NCBI RefSeq assembly: GCF_002863305.2
Contig: NZ_CP136962.1
Span: 1,116,001 to 1,180,000 of the forward strand
DNA from: Neisseria perflava
GTDB taxonomy: Bacteria; Pseudomonadota; Gammaproteobacteria; Burkholderiales; Neisseriaceae
Length of the DNA: 64,000 bases
Direction of reading: 5' to 3'
A program made the translations under genes and the position numbers. Of this stretch, positions 28,814 through 38,613 are shown piece after piece (position 1 is the first letter of the stretch; each line of letters starts with the position of its first letter). The notes under the pieces are model-generated. The model saw nothing but the letters and a program-made list of their open reading frames with translations, did not search any database and was not told the DNA's origin.

Positions 28814-29067
28814 GATGTACAAAACGCCTGCTTCCGGCACTTGCCCTTTGCCTGACGCTTAACGGCTGCGTTGTAGGCGCGGCTGTCGATTTGGCTGCTA
28901 CAACTGTCCTGACTGCCGGAAAATTGGTTGTCAAAGGAACGGGGGCAGTGATTGATGCCGCCATTCCTGACGGCAAAAAAGACAAGGACAAAGAAAAGAG
29001 CAAAGAAAAGCCAAAATCGGAAGAAATCATCTATAAGGAAGAGTCCTCCGATGAAGTAACGCAATAA
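28801..29067 (+). CDS. Small lipoprotein, possibly NF038104-like
   Basis: About 88 aa from the ATG at 28801; TTG at 28810 is an alternative. The lipobox LNGC gives a lipidated Cys at residue 23, then VVGAAVDLAATTVLTAGKLV, an amphipathic alanine/valine stretch. The C-terminal tail is a Lys/Glu/Asp run that looks disordered. It overlaps the upstream metal-tail gene, so the pair is an operon. The family name is from memory and tentative; the function is unknown. Confidence 0.65.
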   Translation: MQPLRCTKRLLPALALCLTLNGCVVGAAVDLAATTVLTAGKLVVKGTGAVIDAAIPDGKKDKDKEKSKEKPKSEEIIYKEESSDEVTQ

Positions 29068-29070
29068 TTC

Positions 29071-29117
29071 TTCAGACGGCCTTGGTAAGGTAACCCATCT
29101 TACTGAGGCCGTCTGAA
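29071..29117. terminator. DUS inverted pair between lipoprotein and radC
   Basis: TTCAGACGGCCT then AGGCCGTCTGAA, 23 nt apart, between convergent genes. Confidence 0.65.
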
Positions 29118-29126
29118 CATTCATCC

Positions 29127-29801
29127 TTACATATAGCCTTGTTCACGCAAAGAACAGGTTTCTTTTGCCGTTACGATAAAATGGTCCAAGAGCGTAATAT
29201 CCACCAAACTTAAAGCCTGTTTCAAACGCTCTGTAAACTGCACATCAGATTCAGACGGCCTTGCCGAGCCGCCCGGATGATTGTGTGCCAAAATCAAACT
29301 GTCGGCGTATTCATCCAATACCAATTTGACAATTTCACGGATATAAACCGTGTTTTCCGCCACCGTACCGCGCGACAATTCCCGTACCGCAATCAATTGA
29401 TTTTGACGGTTGAGCAGCAACGCAACGCTGACTTCGATTTTTTCATGCCCAAGATGCAAGCGCAGATAATCCGCAACCGATTTCGGGTTTGACAAAACCA
29501 TCTGCTCCTGCAAATCTTCACCCAAAATCCGCCGCCCGATTTCTTTGACCACTGCAAACTGAGTATAACTCGCCAAGCCCATGCCCTTATAAGCAGCAAG
29601 TGTTTTAGCATCCGCACTCATCAGCTTCCCCAAGCTGCCAAACTCACTCAACAAATAACGCGCCAAATCGACCGCGCTCATGCCGCGTGTTCCGACACGC
29701 AATAAAATCGCCAGCAACTCCGCATCACTCAACGCCGCCGCGCCGCGCTCCAACAGCTTCTCACGCGGCCGCTCCCCCTCGGGCCATTCTTTAATGCTCA
29801 T
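29127..29801 (-). CDS. radC: RadC / JAB-domain protein
   Basis: 224 aa. The N-terminal half has a helix-hairpin-helix-like segment (LAAYKGMGLASYTQFAVVKEI). The C-terminal JAMM/MPN domain has the metal motif LAHNHPGGSARPSESD (His-x-His and Asp). RadC was once called a DNA repair protein, but its role is unproven; some members act as plasmid or phage accessory factors. The gene is a normal chromosomal copy on the minus strand, with its start 476 nt from potG. Confidence 0.9.
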   Translation of the reverse strand: MSIKEWPEGERPREKLLERGAAALSDAELLAILLRVGTRGMSAVDLARYLLSEFGSLGKLMSADAKTLAAYKGMGLASYTQFAVVKEIGRRILGEDLQEQMVLSNPKSVADYLRLHLGHEKIEVSVALLLNRQNQLIAVRELSRGTVAENTVYIREIVKLVLDEYADSLILAHNHPGGSARPSESDVQFTERLKQALSLVDITLLDHFIVTAKETCSLREQGYM

Positions 29802-30277
29802 GTTTTCCCTTTTTATTCATATAACGGATTTGGTTTTTATTCAGAACAAAACCATCTTGCCCGCATAAAACGCAATCCGCACGACTTTATTAAAATTAAT
29901 GCAATTTGCGTATTTTATTCTATCTTAAATTATTTTTTAAGACATTTGAATATAAATTAAATCCTTTTGTGCAGAAAAACAACGTTACCCATTTTTGCTA
30001 TCCTGTTCCCCTGCCTGCCTTTCCTTTCCTATTTGTTTCAAATCAGCCGCTACAAGCATTTTCATATTGCCCCTATGAGGCTTAGGCTAATATAATATTG
30101 AGTTTGCCGAAAGCAAAAGCTGAGGCTTAAACTGCTTTCTATCCACGCTGCCCGTGCGCTTTACAAGAGTTTCAGACGGCCTCCGTCCGACTCCCGCCAG
30201 CAATCAAACAGCTTTTTATCACCCATTCGAAAATCCGTTTTGCCGGTACTCGTCTTTCTTTTTGGAGTATTGCCATT
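29802..30277. other. Divergent intergenic region radC-potG
   Basis: About 475 nt with no convincing ORF. It is AT-rich on the left and contains the potG promoter candidate and one DUS (near 30170-30181). An ORF-like frame at 30154 is read through the DUS and is not a gene. Confidence 0.6.
30067..30096 (+). promoter_or_regulatory. Candidate sigma-70 promoter of potGHI
   Basis: TTGCCC (-35) and a perfect TATAAT (-10) with an 18-nt spacer, about 180 nt upstream of potG. The long leader could carry further control. Confidence 0.5.
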
Positions 30278-31402
30278 ATGACCGCAACCACTGCGTCTTC
30301 AGCCAAACCTTATTTGCAAATCCAAGGCTTGGTGAAAAAGTTTGGTGACAATTACGCTGTCGATAACATCGACTTGGACATCTATCAACACGAAATCTTC
30401 GCCCTTTTGGGCAGCTCAGGCAGTGGCAAATCCACACTGCTGCGCATGTTGGCAGGCATGGAAAGCCCCAATCAGGGCAAAATCATTCTCGACGGCCAAG
30501 ATATTACCAAGCTTGCTCCGTATGAGCGCCCAATCAACATGATGTTCCAAAGCTATGCCCTGTTCCCGCACATGAGCGTTGAACAAAACATCGCTTTCGG
30601 CCTGAAACAAGACAAAATGCCTAAAGGCGAAATCGACGCCCGCGTCGAAGAAATGTTGCGCCTGGTGCAAATGACCAAATACGCCAAACGCAAGCCGCAT
30701 CAACTTTCCGGCGGCCAACAACAGCGTATTGCTTTGGCGCGCAGCCTGGCGAAACGTCCGAAAATCCTGCTGCTTGACGAACCTTTGGGCGCACTCGATA
30801 AAAAACTGCGCCAACAAACCCAACTGGAATTGGTCAACACGCTGGAACAAGTCGGCGTAACCTGCATCATGGTTACCCACGACCAAGAAGAAGCGATGAC
30901 GATGGCTACCCGCATCGCCATCATGTCCGACGGCCAATTGCGCCAAGTCGGCACACCTAGCGACGTGTACGACTATCCTAACAGCCGCTTTACCGCCGAA
31001 TTTATCGGCGAAACCAATATTTTTGACGGCGTCGTTATTGACGACCGCGCCGATTTCTCCATCGTCAAATGTGACGGCTTGGAAAACCACGTCCGCATCG
31101 ACCACGGCTTGGGCGTTCCGAACGATCATGAAATTTGGATCAGCATTCGCCCTGAAGACATTGATTTGCACAAAGAAAAACCGGAACACTTGGGCGCGCA
31201 CAACTGGGCCCAAGGCACGGTTAAAGAAATTGCCTACTTGGGCAGCTTCGCGATTTACCACATCAAACTTGCCAACGGCCGTGTCGTCAAAAGCCAAGTT
31301 CCCGCACCTTATTGGTATGTGCGCAACATTACGCCGCCGACCTGGGACGAGACTGTCTACATCAGCTGGCCTGAAAACCAACCAACACCTCTGTTCAGTT
31401 AA
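30278..31402 (+). CDS. potG: Putrescine/polyamine ABC transporter ATPase
   Basis: 374 aa. It powers polyamine uptake across the inner membrane. Walker A is GSSGSGKS (residues 45-52), followed by the Q-loop FQSYALFPHMS, signature LSGGQQQR and Walker B ILLLDEP. A C-terminal TOBE/OB-fold regulatory domain extends past residue 245. Longest match in memory is the PotG/PotA group. It is the first gene of potG-potH-potI; the periplasmic binding protein (PotF/PotD) is not here and must be elsewhere. Confidence 0.93.
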   Translation: MTATTASSAKPYLQIQGLVKKFGDNYAVDNIDLDIYQHEIFALLGSSGSGKSTLLRMLAGMESPNQGKIILDGQDITKLAPYERPINMMFQSYALFPHMSVEQNIAFGLKQDKMPKGEIDARVEEMLRLVQMTKYAKRKPHQLSGGQQQRIALARSLAKRPKILLLDEPLGALDKKLRQQTQLELVNTLEQVGVTCIMVTHDQEEAMTMATRIAIMSDGQLRQVGTPSDVYDYPNSRFTAEFIGETNIFDGVVIDDRADFSIVKCDGLENHVRIDHGLGVPNDHEIWISIRPEDIDLHKEKPEHLGAHNWAQGTVKEIAYLGSFAIYHIKLANGRVVKSQVPAPYWYVRNITPPTWDETVYISWPENQPTPLFS

Positions 31403-31417
31403 TTTGAGGGAAATGCA

Positions 31418-32383
31418 ATGAACCTTAAAAAACTGAAAAACAAACTGTTCCGCCGCCCCGGCCAGCGTGCAGTGATTGCCGTGCCGTATATTTGGCTTTT
31501 GATTCTGTTTCTGATTCCGTTCGCCATCGTATTGAAAATCAGCTTTGCCGAACAAGAAATCGCCATTCCGCCATTTACGCCGCTGACAACGATTGATGAA
31601 GACTTAGGCCGTCTGAACATTGCCATCAGCTATCAGAACTACGCCGACATTTTCCAAAACTTTTGGAATACGCTCAATCCGTTTGGTGACAGTGAAAACA
31701 GCAATATCTATCTGATGACCTACTGGTCTTCGATTAAGACGGCGCTGACGACGACTATCATCTGCCTGTTGATCGGTTATCCGACCGCTTATGCCATTTC
31801 GCGCGCGAATCCGGCTGCGCGCAACGGCCTGCTGTTGGCAATCATGCTGCCTTTTTGGACCTCTTTCCTGTTGCGTGTTTACGCATGGATGGGCTTATTG
31901 GGACACAACGGCATCATCAACAATTTCTTAATTAAATACGGAATCATCAGCGAGCCTTTAGACTTGTTCTATAATGCTTTTTCGCTGAATTTGGTGATGG
32001 TTTACGCCTATCTGCCGTTTATGATTTTGCCGCTGTACACACAATTGGTAAAACTGGACAACCGCCTGCTCGAAGCTGCTTCCGACTTGGGTGCAGGTCC
32101 GATCAAATCGTTCTTTACCATTACCCTGCCTTTGTCCAAAACCGGCATCATCGCAGGCTCTATGTTGGTCTTCGTTCCAGCCGTCGGTGAATTTGTGATT
32201 CCTGAATTGGTGGGCGGTTCTGAAAACCTGATGATCGGTAAAGTATTGTGGCAGGCATTCTTCGACCAAAACAACTGGCCGCTGGCTTCTGCCGTCGCCG
32301 TCGTCATGGTTGCCCTGCTGGTTGTACCGATTGCCCTGTTCCAGCACTATGAAAACCGCGAATTGGAAGAAGGAGGCAAATAA
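31418..32383 (+). CDS. potH: Putrescine ABC transporter permease
   Basis: 321 aa with six membrane helices. It is an inner-membrane permease of the spermidine/putrescine family. The EAA loop that contacts the ATPase is visible as LLEAASDLGAGPIKSFFTITLPLSKTG (about residues 210-236). The N-terminus is basic, then hydrophobic. It follows potG by 15 nt, and its stop overlaps the potI start by 1 nt. Confidence 0.93.
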   Translation: MNLKKLKNKLFRRPGQRAVIAVPYIWLLILFLIPFAIVLKISFAEQEIAIPPFTPLTTIDEDLGRLNIAISYQNYADIFQNFWNTLNPFGDSENSNIYLMTYWSSIKTALTTTIICLLIGYPTAYAISRANPAARNGLLLAIMLPFWTSFLLRVYAWMGLLGHNGIINNFLIKYGIISEPLDLFYNAFSLNLVMVYAYLPFMILPLYTQLVKLDNRLLEAASDLGAGPIKSFFTITLPLSKTGIIAGSMLVFVPAVGEFVIPELVGGSENLMIGKVLWQAFFDQNNWPLASAVAVVMVALLVVPIALFQHYENRELEEGGK

Positions 32384-33270
32384 TGCAGAAAACCAAATTA
32401 TCCTGGTTCTTGAAACTGATGCTCCTGCTCTCGCTGGCATTCCTCTATATTCCGCTGGTGGTTTTGGTCATCTATTCTTTCAATGAATCCAAACTGGTTA
32501 CCGTTTGGGGCGGTTTCTCAACCAAATGGTACGGCGCATTAATGGAAAACGACACCATCTTGGAAGCGGCCTGGCTGTCATTGCGTATCGCCATCGTTTC
32601 CTCGCTTGCCGCCGTGGCACTCGGCACATTGGCAGGCTACGCCATGGCGCGTATTAAACGCTTCCGCGGCAGCACCCTGTTTGCCGGTATGATTTCCGCG
32701 CCTATGGTGATGCCTGATGTGATTACCGGTTTGTCCATGCTGCTGTTGATTATTCAGGTGCAGATGTTCCTGCAAGGCAGTGAATTGTTGCAATCGCTCT
32801 ACTTCGATCGCGGCTTCTTCACCATCTTCCTCGGCCACACCACACTTTGTATGGCGTACATTACCGTCGTTATCCGCTCGCGCTTGGTGGAATTGGATCA
32901 ATCCTTGGAAGAAGCTGCTATGGACTTGGGTGCCCGTCCGCTGAAGATTTTCTTCGTGATTACCCTACCACTGATTGCCCCTGCGATTGCTTCCGGCTTC
33001 CTCTTGGGCATTACCCTGTCTTTGGACGACTTGGTGATTACCTCCTTCCTGTCAGGCCCGGGTTCATCGACATTGCCACAAGTGATTTTCTCCAAAATCA
33101 AACTCGGCCTTGACCCTCAGATGAACGTTTTGGCAACCATCCTGATCGGTATCATCGGTACACTGGTTATTGTCGTTAACTACTGGATGATGCGTCAGGC
33201 AACCAAACGGGAACGCGAGGCTGCCGAAGCCTACCGCCAAGAAAAATTGGCAGCCGAGAAAGCCGCCTAA
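32383..33270 (+). CDS. potI: Putrescine ABC transporter permease
   Basis: 295 aa with six membrane helices, the second permease subunit. EAA loop: SLEEAAMDLGARPLKIFFVITLPL (about residues 171-194). It begins on the last base of the potH stop (TAATG), so translation is coupled. The C-terminus is a charged, Ala/Glu-rich tail. Transcription ends at the hairpin just downstream. Confidence 0.93.
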   Translation: MQKTKLSWFLKLMLLLSLAFLYIPLVVLVIYSFNESKLVTVWGGFSTKWYGALMENDTILEAAWLSLRIAIVSSLAAVALGTLAGYAMARIKRFRGSTLFAGMISAPMVMPDVITGLSMLLLIIQVQMFLQGSELLQSLYFDRGFFTIFLGHTTLCMAYITVVIRSRLVELDQSLEEAAMDLGARPLKIFFVITLPLIAPAIASGFLLGITLSLDDLVITSFLSGPGSSTLPQVIFSKIKLGLDPQMNVLATILIGIIGTLVIVVNYWMMRQATKREREAAEAYRQEKLAAEKAA

Positions 33271-33278
33271 TATGCAGA

Positions 33279-33310
33279 CAGGCTGTCCGATAAAGTGTCG
33301 GAACAGCCTG
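33279..33310 (+). terminator. Terminator of the pot operon
   Basis: CAGGCTGTCCGA pairs with TCGGAACAGCCTG (one bulged base) around a 7-nt loop, followed by TTTTATT. Confidence 0.8.
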
Positions 33311-33419
33311 TTTTATTAACTGCATCTTATCCTTTCAGACGGCCTGAACCCAAACCCACATTCCAGGCCGTCTGAAAACCTATTTTCAATGAAGTGAAAA
33401 CCAACCTAAAGCTCAAATC

Positions 33420-34715
33420 ATGATCAATCCCAGCTTCAAAGAATACCTTCCTTCCTACTATGTCAGCACGGCCAATCCCCATCCGTCTTATCCGACGCTT
33501 GAAGGCCGTCTGAAAACTGAAACCTGCGTTATCGGCGGCGGTCTGTCCAGCTTATGCACCGCCCTACCGCTTGCCGAAAACGGCCATGAAGTCATCGTAC
33601 TTGAAGCCGCCCGTATCGGTTTCGGCGCATCAGGCCGCAGCGGCGGACAAGTCATCAGCGATTTTGCCTGCGGCATGGAAGAAATCGAAAAACAAGTCGG
33701 TTTGGAACAGGCCCAATGGTTCTGGCAGCAATCTCTGCAAGCCGTTGAACTAGTTGACTCGCGCATTCAAAAACACAATATCCAATGCGATTGGCAACGC
33801 GGCTACGCTACCGTCGCCGTCCGTCCTCAGCATTGGGAAGAATTGCAACAATGGCACGAACACGCCCAAAAACATTATGGCGCAAGCCATTACCAGCTTT
33901 GGGATAAAGCCACGCTGAAGCAACAACTTGCCAGCGATATGTATCAAGGCGCGCAATTTGATCCTTTATCCGGCCACTTGCACCCGCTCAATTACACCCT
34001 AGGCATTGCCAAAGCGGCAGCCGATGCAGGCGCACAACTTTTTGAGCAATCCCCGATGACGCGTATCGAGCCATGCGATAACGGCTGGCTGGTACACACG
34101 CCCAATGGCAGCGTTGAGTGCAAAAACCTCGTTTATGCCGTCAATACTTATGCCGGTTTACACCCGAAATTCAAAGTATTGGAACAAAAAGCCATTGCCG
34201 TCAGTACCTTTATCATCGCCACCGAGCCTCTGGGCGAGCGTGCCAAAGACCTGATCCGCAACAATATGGCCATCTGCGACAACCGCCACATCCTTGACTA
34301 CTATCGCCTCAGCGCTGACGGCCGCCTGCTTTTCGGCGGTAAAGACAACGAGTTTATCGACGACCCTGACCGCATGACCGAACTCGTCCGCCAAGATATG
34401 CTGAAAGTTTTCCCGCAACTTGCCGATGTCAGAATCGAGCATTCTTGGGGCGGCGAATGCGACATTACGCGCAACCTCGCCCCAAATTTCGGCCGCCTCG
34501 CCCCTACCGTTTTCTACGCCCAAGGCTATTCCGGACACGGCATGGCGATTACCGGCATTGCTGGCTTGGCGATTGCCGAAGCCATCATGGGTGATGACGG
34601 CCGTCTGAAACCTTTCGAGCAACTGCGCCACAGCAACATCATTACCCAGCCTTTCCTACGCAAACTCGGCTCTTTCCTCGGCTCAAAATACTATCAATGG
34701 AAAGACAGCCACTAA
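33420..34715 (+). CDS. puuB: FAD-dependent oxidase, gamma-glutamylputrescine oxidase-like
   Basis: 431 aa. The DAO-type flavin fold starts with TCVIGGGLSSLCTALPLAE (about residues 34-52) and ends with GYSGHGMAITGIAGLAIAE. Key features are a RSGGQVISDFACGME segment and the WGGECDITRNLAPNFGR motif seen in PuuB-type oxidases. Its position right after potGHI suggests it oxidises glutamylated putrescine or a related amine taken up by that transporter. The other Puu enzymes are not in this window, so the exact substrate is inferred. Confidence 0.8.
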   Translation: MINPSFKEYLPSYYVSTANPHPSYPTLEGRLKTETCVIGGGLSSLCTALPLAENGHEVIVLEAARIGFGASGRSGGQVISDFACGMEEIEKQVGLEQAQWFWQQSLQAVELVDSRIQKHNIQCDWQRGYATVAVRPQHWEELQQWHEHAQKHYGASHYQLWDKATLKQQLASDMYQGAQFDPLSGHLHPLNYTLGIAKAAADAGAQLFEQSPMTRIEPCDNGWLVHTPNGSVECKNLVYAVNTYAGLHPKFKVLEQKAIAVSTFIIATEPLGERAKDLIRNNMAICDNRHILDYYRLSADGRLLFGGKDNEFIDDPDRMTELVRQDMLKVFPQLADVRIEHSWGGECDITRNLAPNFGRLAPTVFYAQGYSGHGMAITGIAGLAIAEAIMGDDGRLKPFEQLRHSNIITQPFLRKLGSFLGSKYYQWKDSH

Positions 34716-34775
34716 ACCCAAGCAACAAACATATTTCAGACGGCGGCAGATTCAAGTAAAATTCAGGCCGTCTGA

Positions 34776-35774
<999 letters not shown>

Positions 35775-35813
35775 GCCTCTAAGCTACGCCCTATTCTTTA
35801 AAACATAATCAAA

Positions 35814-35839
35814 AGGCCGTCTGAAATTTCAGACGGCCT
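35814..35839 (+). terminator. DUS inverted-pair terminator of trxB
   Basis: Perfect 26-bp palindrome of two abutting DUS copies. Confidence 0.8.
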
Positions 35840-35945
35840 ATAATCTATCTGCCACACTCAAATATTCATTTTAAAAGCAAATTTATATCAAATAAGTACT
35901 TTTGCTTTATAATAACGACAAATACCCAACAAACAGGGAACGAAC

Positions 35946-36431
35946 ATGAAAAAAACACTAACGACACTTATCCTTTGCGCACTGACTCCTGCCGCCCTGG
36001 CTGCCGATACTTACGGCTACCTGGCCATGTGGCAAAACCCTGCCGACAGCAATGAAGTGCTGCAAATCAAAACCACCAAAGAAAATGCCACCCAACTGGA
36101 TGCGACAGCCGAACTCGAAACATTCTGTAAAGGCCAAGATGCCTTAGCCGGTATCAGCGCAGGCCAAGCAACAGGCTGCAAAACGGTTGTCCCTCTGCAC
36201 AACACCTGTATCGCTGTTGCCTATCCTAAAGCCATGGGCAAATTGACTGCTCAAAACGTAGTGGCCATTACCTCCCCACGTTTCAAAACCGTGCATCAGA
36301 TTGCCTTGAACCAGTGTATCAAAAAATACGGCTCACAAGGACAATGTGCCTTAGAAACAGTCTATTGCACTTCCGAAACCTACTACCAAGGTACGGTCAA
36401 AACCCTTTGGGAAAAAATCAAATCCATTTAA
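35946..36431 (+). CDS. Secreted cysteine-rich protein, DUF4189-like
   Basis: 161 aa. The signal peptide ends ALA-ADTY near residue 20. The mature part has six Cys (ETFCKGQ, GCKTVV, NTCIAVAY, NQCIKK, GQCALE, VYCTSE) in the spacing of small secreted DUF4189-type proteins, so it is probably disulfide-bonded in the periplasm or surface. A TATAAT box lies at 35908-35913. The function is unknown. Confidence 0.6.
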   Translation: MKKTLTTLILCALTPAALAADTYGYLAMWQNPADSNEVLQIKTTKENATQLDATAELETFCKGQDALAGISAGQATGCKTVVPLHNTCIAVAYPKAMGKLTAQNVVAITSPRFKTVHQIALNQCIKKYGSQGQCALETVYCTSETYYQGTVKTLWEKIKSI

Positions 36432-36446
36432 GGCCGTCTGAAAATA

Positions 36447-36490
36447 AAACCGGCTTGCCCGATATTCTCCATATCACGGCAAGCCGGTTT
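36447..36490 (+). terminator. Strong intrinsic terminator
   Basis: A 13-bp stem (AAACCGGCTTGCC / GGCAAGCCGGTTT) with an 18-nt loop, followed by TTTATT. It serves the DUF4189-like gene and faces the convergent lipoprotein. Confidence 0.85.
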
Positions 36491-36503
36491 TTTATTCTGG
36501 CTT

Positions 36504-36944
36504 TTATTTGCTGTTTTTTTCCAACAATTTGGCCACAACGCCTTCAGCCTGTTTCACCAAATCAGGGTTGGTTCGGAAGTGGTTTTCATCATTTAAAGAG
36601 TAGCTGACCGTAGAAACCGCGTACTTGGTGCTTCTCAACACAAATACGCCTTTACGCAAGATTTCGTTATTACCTTTGGTTTTGTAACGCAGATTATACG
36701 GGCAAGAAGAATCATACAGTTTGCCACGGTTATCCGCTGTCACAATCGTGCTGCCGATACCGCGTTTTGCCAAAGCTTTAGACAAAGCACGATCCAAATC
36801 ATGCGGTCTTACTTTTGCATTTTGAATGATGCAGACATGTTTGATGCTGGTCAGCTCTTCAGGTTTCAATACTCTTTGTTCCGTAGTGGAACAAGCGCCC
36901 AACAACAATACGGCTGAAGCCGCCGCTAAAATCATGGTTTTCAT
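36504..36944 (-). CDS. Lipoprotein, possibly Sbal_3080-like
   Basis: 146 aa. The lipobox LGAC gives a lipidated Cys18, followed by STTEQR. The mature part contains a conserved VCIIQNAKVRPHDLDRALSKAL helix and a beta region with one more Cys (DSSCPYNL). The family name is recalled and tentative. It is followed by smpB on the same strand with a DUS pair between them. Confidence 0.6.
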   Translation of the reverse strand: MKTMILAAASAVLLLGACSTTEQRVLKPEELTSIKHVCIIQNAKVRPHDLDRALSKALAKRGIGSTIVTADNRGKLYDSSCPYNLRYKTKGNNEILRKGVFVLRSTKYAVSTVSYSLNDENHFRTNPDLVKQAEGVVAKLLEKNSK

Positions 36945-36979
36945 CTGTTTTCCTTTTTAAAATTTTCAAACAATAAATA

Positions 36980-37011
36980 TTCAGACGGCCTTTATAAAAA
37001 GGCCGTCTGAA
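36980..37011. terminator. DUS inverted pair upstream of the lipoprotein
   Basis: TTCAGACGGCCT and AGGCCGTCTGAA are 8 nt apart, just after smpB (minus strand). Confidence 0.7.
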
Positions 37012-37015
37012 AAAA

Positions 37016-37462
37016 TCAACGTACGTTTTTCATCAAACGCTGTTTCTCACGCTTCCAATCCGCTTCTTTCAGGCTTTGGCGTTTGTCATGCTGTTTCTTA
37101 CCCTTAGCCAAACCGATTTCCACTTTGATTCTACCGCGGGTGTAATGCAGGTTTAAGGGCACAATCGTATAACCGGCACGTTCGGTTTTACCGATTAACT
37201 TGTTGATTTCCGATTGTTTCAACAACAACTTACGCGGACGGACAGGGTCAGGTTTGACGTGTGTCGAGGCAGTGGGCAATGCGGTAATGTGGCAGCCCAC
37301 CAAATAGAATGCGTCTTTTTTCCAGTAGATATAGCTTTCTTTTAATTGCACGCGTGCAGCGCGGATGGCTTTGACTTCCCATCCCTCCAATACTATACCG
37401 GCTTCGATTTGGTCTTCGATAAAGAAATCGTGAAAGGCTTTTTTATTATTGGCAATACTCAT
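37016..37462 (-). CDS. smpB: SsrA-binding protein
   Basis: 148 aa. It binds tmRNA and brings it to stalled ribosomes (trans-translation). The OB-fold motifs are complete: [32 protein letters not shown], and the [20 protein letters not shown] block. The C-terminal basic tail [21 protein letters not shown] is present and needed for decoding-centre sensing. Normal length. Confidence 0.97.
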   Translation of the reverse strand: MSIANNKKAFHDFFIEDQIEAGIVLEGWEVKAIRAARVQLKESYIYWKKDAFYLVGCHITALPTASTHVKPDPVRPRKLLLKQSEINKLIGKTERAGYTIVPLNLHYTRGRIKVEIGLAKGKKQHDKRQSLKEADWKREKQRLMKNVR

Positions 37463-37546
37463 TGTGCTGATTCTTTACAAACTTTTCAGACGGCCTATTT
37501 TATCAGGCATGCTTAAAAAATAAAACGGCAAACGGTTTTGAAACGT

Positions 37547-37762
37547 TTATTCGCTTAAAACATGGCGACGGTAAAAGCGGTCTATATCGGCAATGGCTTT
37601 TTCATCTTCAGGGCGCAAATCCAGTTTCAAATCGGCAAGGCGGATCAAGATTTGGTCTTCACGCTCGGCAACGGCGCAGCTAACCTCACCTTCGCTGCGA
37701 AAATGACGGATAAGCTCGTCCAACTGGTTTAAAGCATTTTGATAAGATGAATTTTGATTCAT
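37547..37762 (-). CDS. Short conserved hypothetical protein
   Basis: 71 aa, not recognised. It is largely helical and charged (NQLDELIRHFRSEG, AVAEREDQILIRLADLKLDL), with no signal or membrane segment, so probably cytoplasmic. It lies 84 nt upstream of smpB on the same strand, and just after the cold-shock gene terminator. Confidence 0.55.
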   Translation of the reverse strand: MNQNSSYQNALNQLDELIRHFRSEGEVSCAVAEREDQILIRLADLKLDLRPEDEKAIADIDRFYRRHVLSE

Positions 37763-37789
37763 AATTTTTAACCTAAACGCCCATAAAAA

Positions 37790-37809
37790 ATGGCGGGAAA
37801 CCCCGCCAT
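37790..37809 (-). terminator. Terminator of the cold-shock gene
   Basis: ATGGCGGG / CCCGCCAT stem with a short loop, followed on the minus strand by TTTTTT. Confidence 0.85.
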
Positions 37810-37837
37810 GATTTTACGGCTTACGCCGCGCATTTGA

Positions 37838-38041
37838 TTAAGCAGCTTGAATGTTAGCAGCTTGTTTGCCTTTAGGGCCGGTGGTTACGTCGAAAGATAC
37901 GCGTTGACCTTCTTTCAGGGTTTTGAAACCATCCATGTTGATCGCTGAGAAGTGAGCGAACAAATCTTCGCCACCTTCATCAGGAGTGATGAAACCAAAA
38001 CCTTTAGCGTCGTTAAACCATTTTACGATACCGGTTGCCAT
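37838..38041 (-). CDS. Cold-shock domain protein
   Basis: 67 aa from the ATG at 38041, the usual length of CspA-type proteins. It is a five-strand OB fold that binds single-stranded RNA. RNP1 KGFGFI and RNP2 DLFAHFSAI are both visible in [18 protein letters not shown] and the following part. About 250 nt of leader separate it from clpS, which fits the long regulated 5' leaders of cold-shock genes. Confidence 0.95.
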   Translation of the reverse strand: MATGIVKWFNDAKGFGFITPDEGGEDLFAHFSAINMDGFKTLKEGQRVSFDVTTGPKGKQAANIQAA

Positions 38042-38298
38042 TAGAAACTTCCTATACTTAAAAATTAACAAAATCAGCAAAACAAGGCATACAGCAAACT
38101 AAAACGTTCAGCGTTTCTCCCCCGTATTGCATACGTGGTCGAGTGCCAACTTCTGCTTAACCGTCTTTTTACATTTGTTAAGACAAAACGTCAAGCTATG
38201 TTTTCAAAAAAGTGGGAAAATAGAAAAAAATTGCCGAAATACAACAGAAAACGGTTTACACTCTAAAACAGGCCGTCTGAAAACTGAAACCTAAGATT

Positions 38299-38610
38299 AT
38301 GAACCATCCTAATACCGACCACCAATCCGATACCCTGCTCAGCGATATCAACACACAGCCTCCGAAACGTTACGGCGTATTTTTATTGAACGACGATTAC
38401 ACCACCATGGAATTTGTCGTCGAAATCCTGACCGAAGTCTTTATGCTTACACAGGAACAGGCAGTGGCCGTCATGTTGCTGGTGCACCACGAAGGCAAAG
38501 GCCTGTGCGGCACCTACACGCGCGATATTGCGCAGACCAAGCAGCATCAGGTCATGGAACGTGCCAAAGCTGAAGGGCATCCGCTCAAATGTATAGTCGA
38601 AGAGGTTTAA
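38299..38610 (+). CDS. clpS: ClpS adaptor
   Basis: 103 aa. It delivers N-end-rule substrates to ClpAP. The core is YGVFLLNDDYTTMEFVVEIL (about residues 25-44), with the downstream VMLLVHHEGKGLCGTYTRDIA helix-strand. Its N-terminal tail is short and flexible as expected. It is 3 nt ahead of clpA, a conserved operon. Confidence 0.96.
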   Translation: MNHPNTDHQSDTLLSDINTQPPKRYGVFLLNDDYTTMEFVVEILTEVFMLTQEQAVAVMLLVHHEGKGLCGTYTRDIAQTKQHQVMERAKAEGHPLKCIVEEV

Positions 38611-38613
38611 ATC

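Noticed and set aside
30416..31555. 379-codon minus-strand ORF opposite potG
   Set aside because: Low-stop antisense frame; potG has all ABC motifs in the plus frame.
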